Source: an uncultured Pelagibacteraceae bacterium (GTDB lineage: Bacteria; Pseudomonadota; Alphaproteobacteria; Pelagibacterales; Pelagibacteraceae). From it: 64,000 nucleotides of DNA. Location: positions 17,786 to 81,785 of the forward strand of contig CACJLN010000006.1 in NCBI GenBank assembly GCA_902594255.1. The letters run 5' to 3'. The translations under genes and the position numbers were made by a program. Position 1 is the first letter of the stretch, and each line of letters starts with the position of its first letter. Under the pieces are notes generated by a model. It had not been told where the DNA came from, did not search any database, and worked only from the letters and a program-made list of their open reading frames with translations. This document shows, one piece after another, positions 53,521-63,597 of this stretch.

Positions 53521-54942
53521 ATGTCAAAAAATGCAATTACCTGGATCAGAGAAGATTTTAGAATAGAAAGTAACCCTGCTCTTTCTTACGCAACTCAAAA
53601 TCATGAGAGAGTGCTAGCTCTATACATTTATAACAAAAATGATTTTGATGCTAAAAGAGAAGCACAAAAATGGTGGCTTTCAAAATCATTAGAAATCTAT
53701 AAATCTGAACTATCAAAGTTTAAGATCAATCTTCAAATACTAGCGGGTGATGAACTAGATATATTTTCAAAAATTAATAAAAAAGATAATATTTCTGTAT
53801 ACTGGAATAAAATTTACGAGCCAGACGTAATCGCGAAAGGGAAAAAAATTAGAGACATTTTTGTTAAAAATGAAATTAATTACAAATATTTCAAAGGGAA
53901 TATTTTAAATGAGTTTCAAGAAGTAACTAAAAATGATGGAACGCCTTTCAAAGTGTTTACTCCTTTTTGGAAAAATGCTGAACAAAAATTTTTAGGATTA
54001 CCACCGAGTAAAAACTATAGTATTAAAAAAAAAACAAAGTCACTAGCATTCTTTAAAAATTGTATAGAGCCAAAGGATATTCTTCCAAAAAAAAATTGGT
54101 ATAAAAAGTTTGAAAAATATTGGAAGGTATCTGAGGACGAATCAAAAAAAATTCTAAAAAATCTAATTGATGGTAAAATTAAAGATTATGGAACTGCAAG
54201 AGATTATCCTTCTGTTGATGGTACATCTAAATTATCTCCTTATATCAAACATGGACAAATTCACGTAAACACTATTTGGAAAAAGTGCAGTGAAATTAAA
54301 TCTAAAGGGATTGGTTACAGAAAATATATTAATGAACTGGGTTGGCGTGAATTTTCGCATAGTCTAATTAATTATTTTCCAGAATTTTTAAAAGGAAATT
54401 ATAGAAAAGAATTTGATAAGTTCCCCTGGGTCAAGAATGAAAAGTTTTTAAAGGCGTGGAAATCAGGTATGACGGGTTATCCGATTGTCGATGCTGGGAT
54501 GAGAGAACTTTATGAGACTGGATGGATGCATAACCGAATAAGAATGGTTGTAGGTTCCTTTTTAGTGAAACATTTAAGAATAAATTGGACTGAAGGTGAA
54601 AAACATTTCAGAAATTGCTTATTAGATTTCAATAAAGCTAATAATGTTGCTCAATGGCAATGGGTTGCAGGATGTGGAGCGGATGCAGCTCCTTACTTCA
54701 GAATTTTCAATCCTATTCTTCAAGGAGAAAAATTTGATAAAGAGGGCGTATATGTTAAGAGGTGGATTCCTGAGCTAAATAAAGTTCCAAAAAAATTTAT
54801 ACATAAGCCATGGGAGATGGAGATAAAATTCCAAGAAGCAATTAAAACAATTATAGGGAAAAATTATCCAAAACCAATAGTTGTCCATGAAGAGGCACGT
54901 AAAGCTGCCTTGGAGGCTTTCCAAACTTTAAAAAAAAATTAA
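53521..54942 (+). CDS. phrB: Deoxyribodipyrimidine photo-lyase
   Basis: Blue-light FAD enzyme that repairs pyrimidine dimers. The 473 residues begin with the antenna domain (AITWIREDFRIESNPAL). The FAD domain carries LGWREFSHSLINYFP, GYPIVDAGMRELYETGWMHN and CGADAAPYFRIFNPILQGEKFD, the class I CPD photolyase pattern. It fits sunlit surface water. It overlaps the convergent yjbQ gene by 4 bases. Confidence 0.94.
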   Translation: MSKNAITWIREDFRIESNPALSYATQNHERVLALYIYNKNDFDAKREAQKWWLSKSLEIYKSELSKFKINLQILAGDELDIFSKINKKDNISVYWNKIYEPDVIAKGKKIRDIFVKNEINYKYFKGNILNEFQEVTKNDGTPFKVFTPFWKNAEQKFLGLPPSKNYSIKKKTKSLAFFKNCIEPKDILPKKNWYKKFEKYWKVSEDESKKILKNLIDGKIKDYGTARDYPSVDGTSKLSPYIKHGQIHVNTIWKKCSEIKSKGIGYRKYINELGWREFSHSLINYFPEFLKGNYRKEFDKFPWVKNEKFLKAWKSGMTGYPIVDAGMRELYETGWMHNRIRMVVGSFLVKHLRINWTEGEKHFRNCLLDFNKANNVAQWQWVAGCGADAAPYFRIFNPILQGEKFDKEGVYVKRWIPELNKVPKKFIHKPWEMEIKFQEAIKTIIGKNYPKPIVVHEEARKAALEAFQTLKKN

Positions 54943-55361
54943 GTCTCACCTAAAAAATGATGAATTATAGATCTTGTTTGTGGATTTATTCTATGTTCAA
55001 ACAAATAGATTCCTTGCCAAGTTCCAAGTAATAATTTTCCGTCTTTGATGCTTAAAGATATTTGATTATTAGTTATTGCTGATTTTATATGTGCTGGCAT
55101 ATCATCTTTACCTTCTGTGGTGTGAATATACAATTTGTTATCCATGGGAACTAAATTATTAAAATAATTTATTAAATCTTTTTGAACATCTGGATCTGCA
55201 TTTTCCTGTACAACTAATGATGCACTAGTATGCTGAATACTCAGATTTATTATACCAGTTTTAAAATCATTTTTTTTTATCCATTCAAGAGTTTGATCAG
55301 TAAAGTCATATAATTTCTGACCATTGGTATTTATTTTCAAATTATAAAATTTTTGTTTCAT
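54939..55361 (-). CDS. yjbQ: YjbQ family protein (UPF0047)
   Basis: A 140-residue family member. FKTGIINLSIQHTSASLVVQ, ENADPDVQKDL, and the C-terminal GTWQGIYLFEHR carry conserved residues. Some members show weak thiamin-phosphate synthase activity, but the true role is unknown. Last gene in the minus-strand run from the csaA-like gene. It overlaps zapE by 4 bases. Confidence 0.88.
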   Translation of the reverse strand: MKQKFYNLKINTNGQKLYDFTDQTLEWIKKNDFKTGIINLSIQHTSASLVVQENADPDVQKDLINYFNNLVPMDNKLYIHTTEGKDDMPAHIKSAITNNQISLSIKDGKLLLGTWQGIYLFEHRINPQTRSIIHHFLGET

Positions 55362-56413
55362 ATATTGTATTTCATCGAAGTTAATTCATATAATCTACTA
55401 ATAGTACGTTTAAAAGGCTCCTCTAATGATCTTGAGGTAGTAAATTCATGTATGTTTTGACTTGCTGTCACAGCTATAGGTAAATTTTTATCATATATAA
55501 TATCTATTAAAGTTATAAACCTTTGCTGTTGATTAGAATTAATATCGTTAAACTGTGGGATTTTTTCGATAATCATAAATTTTAAATTATTTACAATTTC
55601 TAAATAATCCTCTGCTCCTAAATTATTGTCACAGAGCTCATCAAAATTAAATCTAGAAATACCTTCGTAAAAATTTTTTATCTCAAATATTCTTCCTTTA
55701 ATATTTAAATTCTTTGAAAAATTTTTTTTATTTTTTGTAATAACTCTAAAAAATTTATTAATTTCGAAATTATTTTCTTCATTAAGAGGGAAAAAAAAGC
55801 GTTGTTTCTGATTATCTTTTGATCTTCTATAATCTTCCTCAATTCTTAATTCATGTTCTATTGACTTTGACTGCATAATGTTAATGAAAGGCTTGAATTG
55901 ATCTCTTTGTAATCCATCTTTATAGAGATCTGAGATTTTTGTATTTGAGGTAATGATTATTTTAATATTTTGTTTAAATATTTGCTCAAACAACTTTCCA
56001 AGTATCATTGCATCTACAATGTTAGTTACCTGGAATTCATCAAAGTAAATTAATGATATTTTAGATTTTAAATCATTTACAAATAAGTTTATAATATTTT
56101 CATCGCTACTACCCTTGTTCTCATGAATAAAATCATGAAAATTTATCATAAATTCATTGAAATGAAGTCTTTGCTTTTTGGTATCTATAAAATCAAAAAA
56201 AAAATCTAAAATCATTGTTTTACCTACGCCTACACCTCCAAATAGATAAAAACCCAACTCATCAGAGTTTTTTTTAAAAATCTTTTTTAATAATGAGTTT
56301 TTAAAATTTTTATTATGGTAAATTTCAAGTTGTTCAATGACTTTAATTTGATTTTGATTAATATTGAATTTATTTTTTTTACAATGTTCCAAAAATAAAT
56401 CTTTAAAATTCAT
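55358..56413 (-). CDS. zapE: Cell division protein ZapE / AFG1-like ATPase
   Basis: A 351-residue AAA-type ATPase. Walker A is YLFGGVGVGKTMILDFFF, followed by RLHFNEFMINFHDFIHE. Walker B is ISLIYFDEFQVTN. IIITSNTKISDLYKDGLQRDQFKPFI is the AFG1 sensor and arginine-finger region. In E. coli ZapE acts at the division ring. Overlaps both neighbours by 4 bases, so translation is coupled. Confidence 0.92.
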   Translation of the reverse strand: MNFKDLFLEHCKKNKFNINQNQIKVIEQLEIYHNKNFKNSLLKKIFKKNSDELGFYLFGGVGVGKTMILDFFFDFIDTKKQRLHFNEFMINFHDFIHENKGSSDENIINLFVNDLKSKISLIYFDEFQVTNIVDAMILGKLFEQIFKQNIKIIITSNTKISDLYKDGLQRDQFKPFINIMQSKSIEHELRIEEDYRRSKDNQKQRFFFPLNEENNFEINKFFRVITKNKKNFSKNLNIKGRIFEIKNFYEGISRFNFDELCDNNLGAEDYLEIVNNLKFMIIEKIPQFNDINSNQQQRFITLIDIIYDKNLPIAVTASQNIHEFTTSRSLEEPFKRTISRLYELTSMKYNI

Positions 56414-56838
56414 TTCTTCGTTTTAAAATCTATTCCATATTCTGATCTCGGCCCTTTTCTTAGTCCATAAGGTCCAGCTATAAAAATTGTTAAAGGTTTT
56501 GTTCCAGGTTTAATATCAACTCTATGTAAATTATTTGCAGATCTAAAACCTATATACCCCGGAGCTCTCCAGTATCTTCCTGACTCTATTGTTTCCCAGT
56601 ATCCGTCCCTCAATACAATTGTTACATAAGGAAAGGTATGATTATGTACTCCAACACCATGATCATCAGCGAGCATTTCATGTATTAATATATTAAAAGG
56701 GAACCATTTAGGTCTTTTTCTGAACAAAACATAGTATCGATTCATCCAAGGCTTAGCTAATTCAAATTGTGGATGTGATGGCCCCCTATCCAATACCACT
56801 CTTTTTCTTCCCAGAAATTTAAGTAATCTTAAAATCAT
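56410..56838 (-). CDS. Cupin-like protein of unknown function
   Basis: A 142-residue protein with a probable cupin fold: GVGVHNHTFPYVTIVLRDGYWE gives the first metal-type motif, and FRSANNLHRVDIKPG a later histidine. The N-terminus is basic. The substrate is unknown; it may be an enzyme or a sensor. It lies between bamB and zapE with a 1-base gap and a 4-base overlap. Confidence 0.72.
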   Translation of the reverse strand: MILRLLKFLGRKRVVLDRGPSHPQFELAKPWMNRYYVLFRKRPKWFPFNILIHEMLADDHGVGVHNHTFPYVTIVLRDGYWETIESGRYWRAPGYIGFRSANNLHRVDIKPGTKPLTIFIAGPYGLRKGPRSEYGIDFKTKK

Positions 56839-56839
56839 C

Positions 56840-58141
56840 TTAATTTATTTTAACAATTCCATTATCTTTAATAATGTAAATCTTACCGTCATTTACATAC
56901 GGCTTGGAAATTTTACTCCTACTCACTCTATAAACTAAATCAATATTTCCATTTTCAATATTTATCTTAATGATTTTTCCATTATTAGTTGATAAATAAA
57001 CCTTATCACTAGATGTAATAAAACCATTTATCTCAATTTTTTTCCTATTTTTTGATTTTATATTATAGAATATATCCGTAACTCTAATTATGTTGCCTGA
57101 ATTTTTCTCTAAAACGTACAAATAACCTTTCGGAGAAATCGTTAATATAATGTTATCAATTATTATTGGTCTCAATATTGAACTTATATCTTGTCTCCAA
57201 TTTATTAAACCTAAATTTGCATCTAAGGAAAAAAAGGAATTCTTGTTATTAGAAAAATAAATATCATTTTCATCCAGAACTAAATCAGAATTTTTTACTA
57301 AAAAGGATTGCAGGCTTTCACCATATTCTACAGTTGGTGTTAACCAATTCAAATTTCCATCAAACTTATTAAGTGAAATTATTTCACTCTTTGTATTATT
57401 AAAAATTACACTATCCTTAGTTATAATCACAGATGTTTGCTTTTGAGAGTTTATCAATTTTTTTTCTCCCTTAAATTGCCAAATTTTTTGACCATCTAAC
57501 AATGAGTAACAAGAAAAAGTGTTATTTGCATCTAACACATAAAATTTATTATTTTCAATTTTTAGCTGAGATATTAGCGAAACATCATGTTCTTTTTGCC
57601 AAATTAATTTTCCATTAGATATATTTAACAAATATATTTTTGCCAAATTATCAGTGACTAATAAATTTTTACCACTTTTTTCAAATTTAAGTATTGGAAG
57701 TAATTTTTTTTCTTTTTTAGTGTAATAATTAACTTTCCATTCAATTTTTGATTTATGATCAAATTTTATAATTGATCCCCTTTTATCAAAAAATATTAAA
57801 TCCTTATCGCTAAATACTGCTTCTGGTTCAAATTGATCAAAATATTCAATCTTACTAAAGCTGTATTTTGAGATTTCTTTAAAATTTGAATTAATTTTAA
57901 AAGCTCCAAAATTGTTACCATTATATTTGTTTTTATTTTCAGAAAAATTTTTGATGACTACCTTTAAATTCGGATTAAATTCATTCTCGTTTAAAACTTC
58001 TTTCTTAAAAAGTTCTTTAATTTGATTATTTTCTTTATCATTAAGCGCAATCTTTTCTTTTGTCCAAATTCCTGATTTAGTATCAAATGAACAATTACTC
58101 AGTATTAATATGCTTAAAATTATAAATATACTCTTAATCAC
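56840..58141 (-). CDS. bamB: Outer membrane assembly lipoprotein BamB (PQQ-like propeller)
   Basis: A 433-residue lipoprotein with signal FIILSILILSNC (lipobox LSNC, Cys at about residue 17). The body has repeated PQQ-type blades such as NGKLIWQKE, DGQKIWQFKG, FDGNLNWLTP and LGLINWRQD, giving a beta-propeller. BamB helps the BAM complex insert outer membrane proteins. The upstream yfgM-like gene is the usual partner and overlaps it by 8 bases. Der, often next, is absent here. Confidence 0.88.
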   Translation of the reverse strand: MIKSIFIILSILILSNCSFDTKSGIWTKEKIALNDKENNQIKELFKKEVLNENEFNPNLKVVIKNFSENKNKYNGNNFGAFKINSNFKEISKYSFSKIEYFDQFEPEAVFSDKDLIFFDKRGSIIKFDHKSKIEWKVNYYTKKEKKLLPILKFEKSGKNLLVTDNLAKIYLLNISNGKLIWQKEHDVSLISQLKIENNKFYVLDANNTFSCYSLLDGQKIWQFKGEKKLINSQKQTSVIITKDSVIFNNTKSEIISLNKFDGNLNWLTPTVEYGESLQSFLVKNSDLVLDENDIYFSNNKNSFFSLDANLGLINWRQDISSILRPIIIDNIILTISPKGYLYVLEKNSGNIIRVTDIFYNIKSKNRKKIEINGFITSSDKVYLSTNNGKIIKINIENGNIDLVYRVSRSKISKPYVNDGKIYIIKDNGIVKIN

Positions 58142-58778
58142 TTAAGTCTCTATTCAATCTTCTTTTTGCACTTGTAAGTATATCTGTATTAGGGTTTTCT
58201 GTCGAAACTATCTTTTCAAAAAAATCCTTAGATTTTTGTTTCTCACCTTTGCTATAAAAAAACTCTGCAACAAGATATAGTGCGTGTGATTTCCACACGC
58301 TATCTGAATTTAACAAAGGATTTAAAATATTTAATAACTCTATTTCGTTAGTTTGATCGGCATTAAACAATGCTTTTTTATAAATAATTAAATTTTTAAT
58401 TTCGATATCAAGGGAAGTTTTATCAATTAAAATATCAAAAAAACTATTAATTTCGTCCTTATCATTTATTAAATTATTATCTATTATAAAATATAATGCT
58501 AAAGGTGAGTAAGTTGCATCTTTAGCTTCTATAATATCTTTAAGTATCGATATAATTTTTGATTTATTTGCAGCTTCATACTCAATTATAGCACTATTGT
58601 ATCTATTTGAGATGTCTTCTCGCTTTTTATCAAGATATATTTGGTAGGAGTAAAAGCTTATAATCAAAATAATAAAAGCTATTATTAATGAAATTAGCTT
58701 TTTTTTATTATTTATTATAAAGTTTTTAATTCTCTCATTTCTCGTTCTATTATCTATTATTGAAGTATCTTCATCCAT
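58134..58778 (-). CDS. YfgM-like membrane-anchored TPR protein
   Basis: A 214-residue protein with a cytoplasmic N-terminal stretch (MDEDTSIIDNRTRNERIKNF), one membrane helix (about residues 31-48, LISLIIAFIILIISFYSYQ) and a helical periplasmic domain with TPR-like repeats (PLALYFIIDN; WKSHALYLVAEFFYSKGEKQ). This matches the YfgM/Tol-Pal-like N-terminal-anchored family beside BamB. In E. coli YfgM helps periplasmic chaperones. It lies 2 bases after acnA. Confidence 0.78.
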   Translation of the reverse strand: MDEDTSIIDNRTRNERIKNFIINNKKKLISLIIAFIILIISFYSYQIYLDKKREDISNRYNSAIIEYEAANKSKIISILKDIIEAKDATYSPLALYFIIDNNLINDKDEINSFFDILIDKTSLDIEIKNLIIYKKALFNADQTNEIELLNILNPLLNSDSVWKSHALYLVAEFFYSKGEKQKSKDFFEKIVSTENPNTDILTSAKRRLNRDLSD

Positions 58779-58780
58779 AT

Positions 58781-61450
58781 TTAAATCATATTTCTAAGCA
58801 CATACTGAAGAATTCCACCATTTTTGTAATACTCTAATTCATTTTTAGTATCTATCCTACACAATGTTTTTATTTTTTTTATTTCGCCAGATAGATATTT
58901 TATCTCAACTGTTAAATGATCTGATGGATTTACCCCATTCTCTATACCATTAATACTTATCAATTCTGATCCAATTAATTTTAAGTTTTTTCTATTAACA
59001 TCGTTAATAAATTGTAAGGGCAAAATTCCCATACCAATTAAATTAGATCTATGAATTCTCTCAAAACTTTCTGCTATTACTGCTTTTACTCCTAATAACT
59101 TTGTTCCCTTAGCAGCCCAATCTCTAGATGATCCTGTGCCATATTCTTTACCACCTATAACTATAAGATCAGTGCCTCTTTTTTTATACTCTACTACTGC
59201 ATCATAAATAGGCATTATTTTTTCCTCTGGATATAATTTTGTAAAACCACCCTCAGTTCCAGGAGCCATTTCATTTTTAATTCTAATGTTAGCAAAAGTA
59301 CCTCTCATCATAACCTCATGATTTCCTCTTCTAGATCCATATGAATTATAATCTTTAGGCAGAATCTGATGTTTCATAAAGTACTCACCTGTTGGACTTT
59401 CTTTTTGAATATTACCTGCAGGAGAAATATGATCAGTAGTCACCATATCGCCTAAGATTAATAAAGGTCTAGCATTTTTGATTTCTTTAAAACCCTCTGG
59501 TTGATCAGAGAGATCGTCAAAAAAAGGAGGTTTTTTTACGTATGTTGAATTTTCTTCCCAGTTATAAATACTGCTCTTTTCTGTTTTAATTTGTTGCCAT
59601 TGTTTAGGACCTTCAGAGACATTAGAGTATCTCTTAACAAACATATCAGGATTTAAAGATAATTTTAATTTATCTTCAATTTCTTTATTGCTTGGCCAAA
59701 TATCTTTCATAAAAATATCATTGCCATCTTTGTCTTTACCTAATGGATCTTTATATAAATCAAATTCCATATGACCAGCTAATGCATATGCAACAACCAA
59801 AGGAGGTGACGCTAAGTAATTAGCTTTGATGTGTGGTGAGATCCTACCTTCAAAGTTTCTATTACCTGATAAAACTGAAACTGCATAAATATTTTCTTTT
59901 TGTATTGCATCAACAATATTATCCGGCAAAGGTCCAGAGTTACCAATGCAAGTAGTGCAACCATAACCAACTAAATTAAATCCAAGCTTATCTAAGTAAG
60001 TATTTAATCCTGCTTTTTCTAAATAATCAGTTACAACTTGTGATCCAGGAGCTAATGAAGTTTTGACCCAAGGTTTTACCTCTAAACCAAATTCTACTGC
60101 TTTCTTTGCTAATAAACCAGCACCTATAAGCACATTTGGATTTGAAGTATTAGTACATGAAGTTATAGCGGCAATTAATATTGAACCATCTTTAATTTCG
60201 TAATCTGTATTTGAAACTCTTGAGTTTGAGTAATTTTTTTTCTTAGTAGTTTCAAAAAAACTTTTTTTAAAATTGTCTGAGGCATTAGTTAATAAAACTT
60301 TATCCTGGGGTCTTTTTGGACCAGATATTGTTGGAACTATTGTAGACATATCTAACGATATGCTGTCAGTAAATTCAATATCGTTACTGGCCCACAAACC
60401 TTGAGCTTTTGCATACTCCTCAACAATATTTACTGTTAATGTATCTCTACCTGAAAATTTTAAGTATTTTAATGTTTCATCATCAATTGGAAAGAAACCA
60501 CAAGTTGCTCCATACTCTGGGGCCATGTTGGCTATGGTTGCACGATCAGCTAAAGATAAATTTTTTAATCCATCTCCATAAAACTCTACAAATTTTCCAA
60601 CCACTCCTTTGTCTCTTAACATTTTTACCACTGTTAAAACTAAATCTGTAGCTGTTGTACCCTCTGGCATTTTATTATTTAACTCAAAACCGATGACTTC
60701 TGGTATCAGCATTGAAATTGGTTGACCCAACATTCCTGCTTCTGCCTCAATACCTCCAACACCCCAACCTAAAACAGATAAGCCATTGACCATTGTTGTA
60801 TGACTATCAGTTCCAACTAATGTGTCTGGAAAAAGATATTTATCTCTATCAAATTCTTCGCTCCAAACTACTTTAGATAAATATTCTAAGTTTACTTGAT
60901 GACAAATACCGGTGCCTGGTGGAACTATTCTAAAATTATTAAATGCCTGTTGACCCCACTTTAAAAAAGAATATCTTTCTCCATTCCGCTCAAATTCAAT
61001 TTCAACATTTTTTTCAAAAGAGTCTGATTTAGCAGATTGATCAACTTGAACAGAATGATCGATTACTAAATCTACAGCTGACAATGGGTTTATTGAATTA
61101 GGATCTTTGTTCTTTTTTTTTACTGCTTCACGCATAGCAGCTAAATCCGCTACTGCAGGTATTCCAGTATAGTCTTGTAGTAAAACTCTTGCTGGCCTAT
61201 AAGCAATTTCTGTTTTTGAAGTCCTATTCTTTAGCCATTCTTTTATGGCCTCAATTTGTTTTTTTGTTACTGTTACGTCATCTTCATATCTTAAAAGGTT
61301 TTCTAAAAGAACCTTCAAAGATTTTGGTAATTTTGAAATACCATCAAGCCCATTACTTTCAGCTTTTAAGAGTGAATAGATCTTATAATTTTTATCATCA
61401 ATTTTAAGATCTGACAGAGACTTATAAGAGTTTTTTGTTCCTGGTTTCAT
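58781..61450 (-). CDS. acnA: Aconitate hydratase A
   Basis: Isomerises citrate to isocitrate in the TCA cycle. The 889 residues contain the 4Fe-4S cysteines in AAITSCTNTSNPNVLIGAG and LVGYGCTTCIGNSGPL. The swivel domain has LGDMVTTDHISPAGNI, NSYGSRRGNHEVMMRGTF and KEYGTGSSRDWAAKGT. It is the AcnA/IRP1 type. Located inside a minus-strand run between a LysE-family gene and the yfgM-bamB pair. Confidence 0.96.
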   Translation of the reverse strand: MKPGTKNSYKSLSDLKIDDKNYKIYSLLKAESNGLDGISKLPKSLKVLLENLLRYEDDVTVTKKQIEAIKEWLKNRTSKTEIAYRPARVLLQDYTGIPAVADLAAMREAVKKKNKDPNSINPLSAVDLVIDHSVQVDQSAKSDSFEKNVEIEFERNGERYSFLKWGQQAFNNFRIVPPGTGICHQVNLEYLSKVVWSEEFDRDKYLFPDTLVGTDSHTTMVNGLSVLGWGVGGIEAEAGMLGQPISMLIPEVIGFELNNKMPEGTTATDLVLTVVKMLRDKGVVGKFVEFYGDGLKNLSLADRATIANMAPEYGATCGFFPIDDETLKYLKFSGRDTLTVNIVEEYAKAQGLWASNDIEFTDSISLDMSTIVPTISGPKRPQDKVLLTNASDNFKKSFFETTKKKNYSNSRVSNTDYEIKDGSILIAAITSCTNTSNPNVLIGAGLLAKKAVEFGLEVKPWVKTSLAPGSQVVTDYLEKAGLNTYLDKLGFNLVGYGCTTCIGNSGPLPDNIVDAIQKENIYAVSVLSGNRNFEGRISPHIKANYLASPPLVVAYALAGHMEFDLYKDPLGKDKDGNDIFMKDIWPSNKEIEDKLKLSLNPDMFVKRYSNVSEGPKQWQQIKTEKSSIYNWEENSTYVKKPPFFDDLSDQPEGFKEIKNARPLLILGDMVTTDHISPAGNIQKESPTGEYFMKHQILPKDYNSYGSRRGNHEVMMRGTFANIRIKNEMAPGTEGGFTKLYPEEKIMPIYDAVVEYKKRGTDLIVIGGKEYGTGSSRDWAAKGTKLLGVKAVIAESFERIHRSNLIGMGILPLQFINDVNRKNLKLIGSELISINGIENGVNPSDHLTVEIKYLSGEIKKIKTLCRIDTKNELEYYKNGGILQYVLRNMI

Positions 61451-61453
61451 ATC

Positions 61454-62044
61454 TTATATATAAAAAGTAATTATGCTCAAAAGAAGAAGGCTTGACATAG
61501 CATAATTAAAATATTTTATAAATTTATCATTTGTCGCAAATTTCCTCAAAAATTTACCTATTAAAGTCCATAAAGTAATACTAGTTATAGAGAAGAGAAA
61601 AGCCAATAGTATTACTTGAGTCGCATAATTGAGATAATTCTCACCTAATTCAACATAAGTAGATACAACTATAATCGCAACTGTTACTCCTTTAGGGTTC
61701 AGGTACTGAAATAAAAATGTTTCGATAAATTTTACTGGGTTTTCTTTTGTTGTATCATCTGAAGTTTTAGAAAAAGCAATTTTATAAGCAAGATAAATTA
61801 AAAATAATGTACCCAAATATTTAATAATAATTTGTATTAAGGGAAATAATTTAAAAATATTGATTAAACCAACTGATAGGAAAATCACCAATGATGTGAA
61901 ACCTAGTGTCACCCCAAGAATATGGGGAATAGTTTTTTTAACTCCAAAATTAAAACCTGAATAAGATGCGACAACATTATTCGGGCCAGGTGTATAAGCT
62001 GTCACAAACCAAAATAGTGAAATCGATAATATTTCAGGGTGCAT
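61454..62044 (-). CDS. LysE family transporter
   Basis: A 196-residue membrane protein with six predicted helices. FWFVTAYTPGPNNVVASYSG is the LysE/RhtB signature, and FLFQYLNPKGVTVAIIVVS follows. The family exports amino acids such as lysine, threonine or homoserine lactones. It follows the CsaA-like gene by 4 bases and is 3 bases before acnA. Confidence 0.87.
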   Translation of the reverse strand: MHPEILSISLFWFVTAYTPGPNNVVASYSGFNFGVKKTIPHILGVTLGFTSLVIFLSVGLINIFKLFPLIQIIIKYLGTLFLIYLAYKIAFSKTSDDTTKENPVKFIETFLFQYLNPKGVTVAIIVVSTYVELGENYLNYATQVILLAFLFSITSITLWTLIGKFLRKFATNDKFIKYFNYAMSSLLLLSIITFYI

Positions 62045-62048
62045 AAAT

Positions 62049-62390
62049 TTAAGCTATAGGTAAACCGTCATCAGCTTTTTGAGAAGGATGAACTAATGTA
62101 ACTTTTCCATCTGTATCTATAGAACCTAAAATTAAAACTTGCGATACCACTCCTGCAATATTTTTTTCTGGAAAATTACACACCCCAATTACTTGTTTTC
62201 CGATTAAATTATCTTTGTTATAAAAATGAGTTATTTGAGCAGATGATTGCTTAACACCAATATTTTTACCAAAATCAACTTTTAATACTAATGATGGCTT
62301 TCTTGCTTTTTCATTCTTTTCAACAGAAATTACTGTTCCTAGGCGGATATCTATTTTTTCAAAATCTTGATAGGTTATTTGTTCTTTCAT
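62049..62390 (-). CDS. CsaA-like tRNA-binding domain protein
   Basis: A 113-residue OB-fold tRNA-binding domain. FEKIDIRLGTVISVEKNEKA, IGVKQSSAQITHFYN and GKQVIGVCNFPEKNIAGVVSQVLILG match CsaA, a proposed export-related chaperone that also binds tRNA. Starts 22 bases from the divergent argE start. It heads the eight-gene minus-strand run. Confidence 0.87.
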   Translation of the reverse strand: MKEQITYQDFEKIDIRLGTVISVEKNEKARKPSLVLKVDFGKNIGVKQSSAQITHFYNKDNLIGKQVIGVCNFPEKNIAGVVSQVLILGSIDTDGKVTLVHPSQKADDGLPIA

Positions 62391-62412
62391 AATAATAATA
62401 TATAATTAATTT

Positions 62413-63594
62413 GTGGCGAGTATAGATAACATATTATTTGAAAAATCAATAAAAATTCTTAAGGATCTTATATCCTTTAAAACTATTTCGGGGGAAAATA
62501 ATTCATCCTTAATTAATTATTGTGAAAATATACTTTCAAAAAGTGGAGCAACCTCTTTTAAAGTTTTTGATGAAGATAAGAAAAGAGTAAATCTCTTTGC
62601 AACTTTAAAAGCAAAAAAATCTAATGGTAAAGAACCAATTATTTTGTCAGGTCACACAGATGTTGTTCCCGTTTCCAAAGGTTGGTCTACCGATCCATTT
62701 GTTGCAGAAATAAAAGATGATAAGCTGTATGGAAGAGGCTCGTGTGACATGAAGGGTTTTTTAGCATGCTCATTAGCTTTTGCAGATATTTTTTCGAAAT
62801 CAAATCTGTCTCGCGATATACATTTTTCTTTAACATTTGATGAAGAGACTGCCTGCGTTGGAGCTCCTTTGTTAATTAAAGAACTAAAGAAAAGAAAAAT
62901 TACAAACGGTATATGTATTGTTGGAGAGCCTACAAAGATGAAAATTATAGACTCTCATAAAGCTTGTTACGAATATACCACTTTTTTTGAAGGTCTTGCT
63001 GGACATAGTTCTAAACCAGATGAAGGAGTGAATGCAGCAGAATACGCTTCAAGATATGTAAACAAACTTATGTCTCTAAGAAATGATTTAAAAAATAGAG
63101 AACCTGACAACTCGATATTTACACCCCCTTACTCAACATTATCTATTGGCGGGATTTTTGGAGGAATAGCCCATAACGTTATAGCAGATAAATGTCATGT
63201 AAATTGGGAGACAAGACCAGTTAATAAACAAGACGGAATTTTCCTAAATAATGAAATTGATAATTATGCAAACGAACTATTAACTGAAATGAAAAAAAAA
63301 TATCCGAATGCTTCAATTAGAAAAAAAATAATTGGTGAAATAATTGGTTTTGATAGAATTCAAGACTCAAAAGCTTGTGAATTTGTCTCTAGTATTACCG
63401 GTGATAATAAAAGGGAAGTTGTTTCTTTTGGAACTGAGGCCGGACTATTTCAAGAAATCGGTATAAGCACTGTTGTTTGTGGACCTGGTTCAATTGAACA
63501 AGCCCATACTATTGATGAATTTATTGAATTAAATGAAATTAAAAAATGTTTATCTTTTTTAGAAGGAGTTAAAGAAAGATCTGTAATTAATTAA
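62413..63594 (+). CDS. argE: Acetylornithine deacetylase (M20 family)
   Basis: Hydrolyses N-acetylornithine in arginine synthesis. The 393 residues contain the metal ligands in ILSGHTDVVPVSKGW and RGSCDMKGFLA, FDEETACVGA with the catalytic glutamate, and CVVGEPT-like IVGEPTKMK. It starts at GTG 62413 (reads MASIDN); no closer ATG fits. Other M20 peptidases with the same motifs cannot be fully excluded. Divergent from the CsaA-like gene. Confidence 0.88.
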   Translation: MASIDNILFEKSIKILKDLISFKTISGENNSSLINYCENILSKSGATSFKVFDEDKKRVNLFATLKAKKSNGKEPIILSGHTDVVPVSKGWSTDPFVAEIKDDKLYGRGSCDMKGFLACSLAFADIFSKSNLSRDIHFSLTFDEETACVGAPLLIKELKKRKITNGICIVGEPTKMKIIDSHKACYEYTTFFEGLAGHSSKPDEGVNAAEYASRYVNKLMSLRNDLKNREPDNSIFTPPYSTLSIGGIFGGIAHNVIADKCHVNWETRPVNKQDGIFLNNEIDNYANELLTEMKKKYPNASIRKKIIGEIIGFDRIQDSKACEFVSSITGDNKREVVSFGTEAGLFQEIGISTVVCGPGSIEQAHTIDEFIELNEIKKCLSFLEGVKERSVIN

Positions 63595-63597
63595 TAA

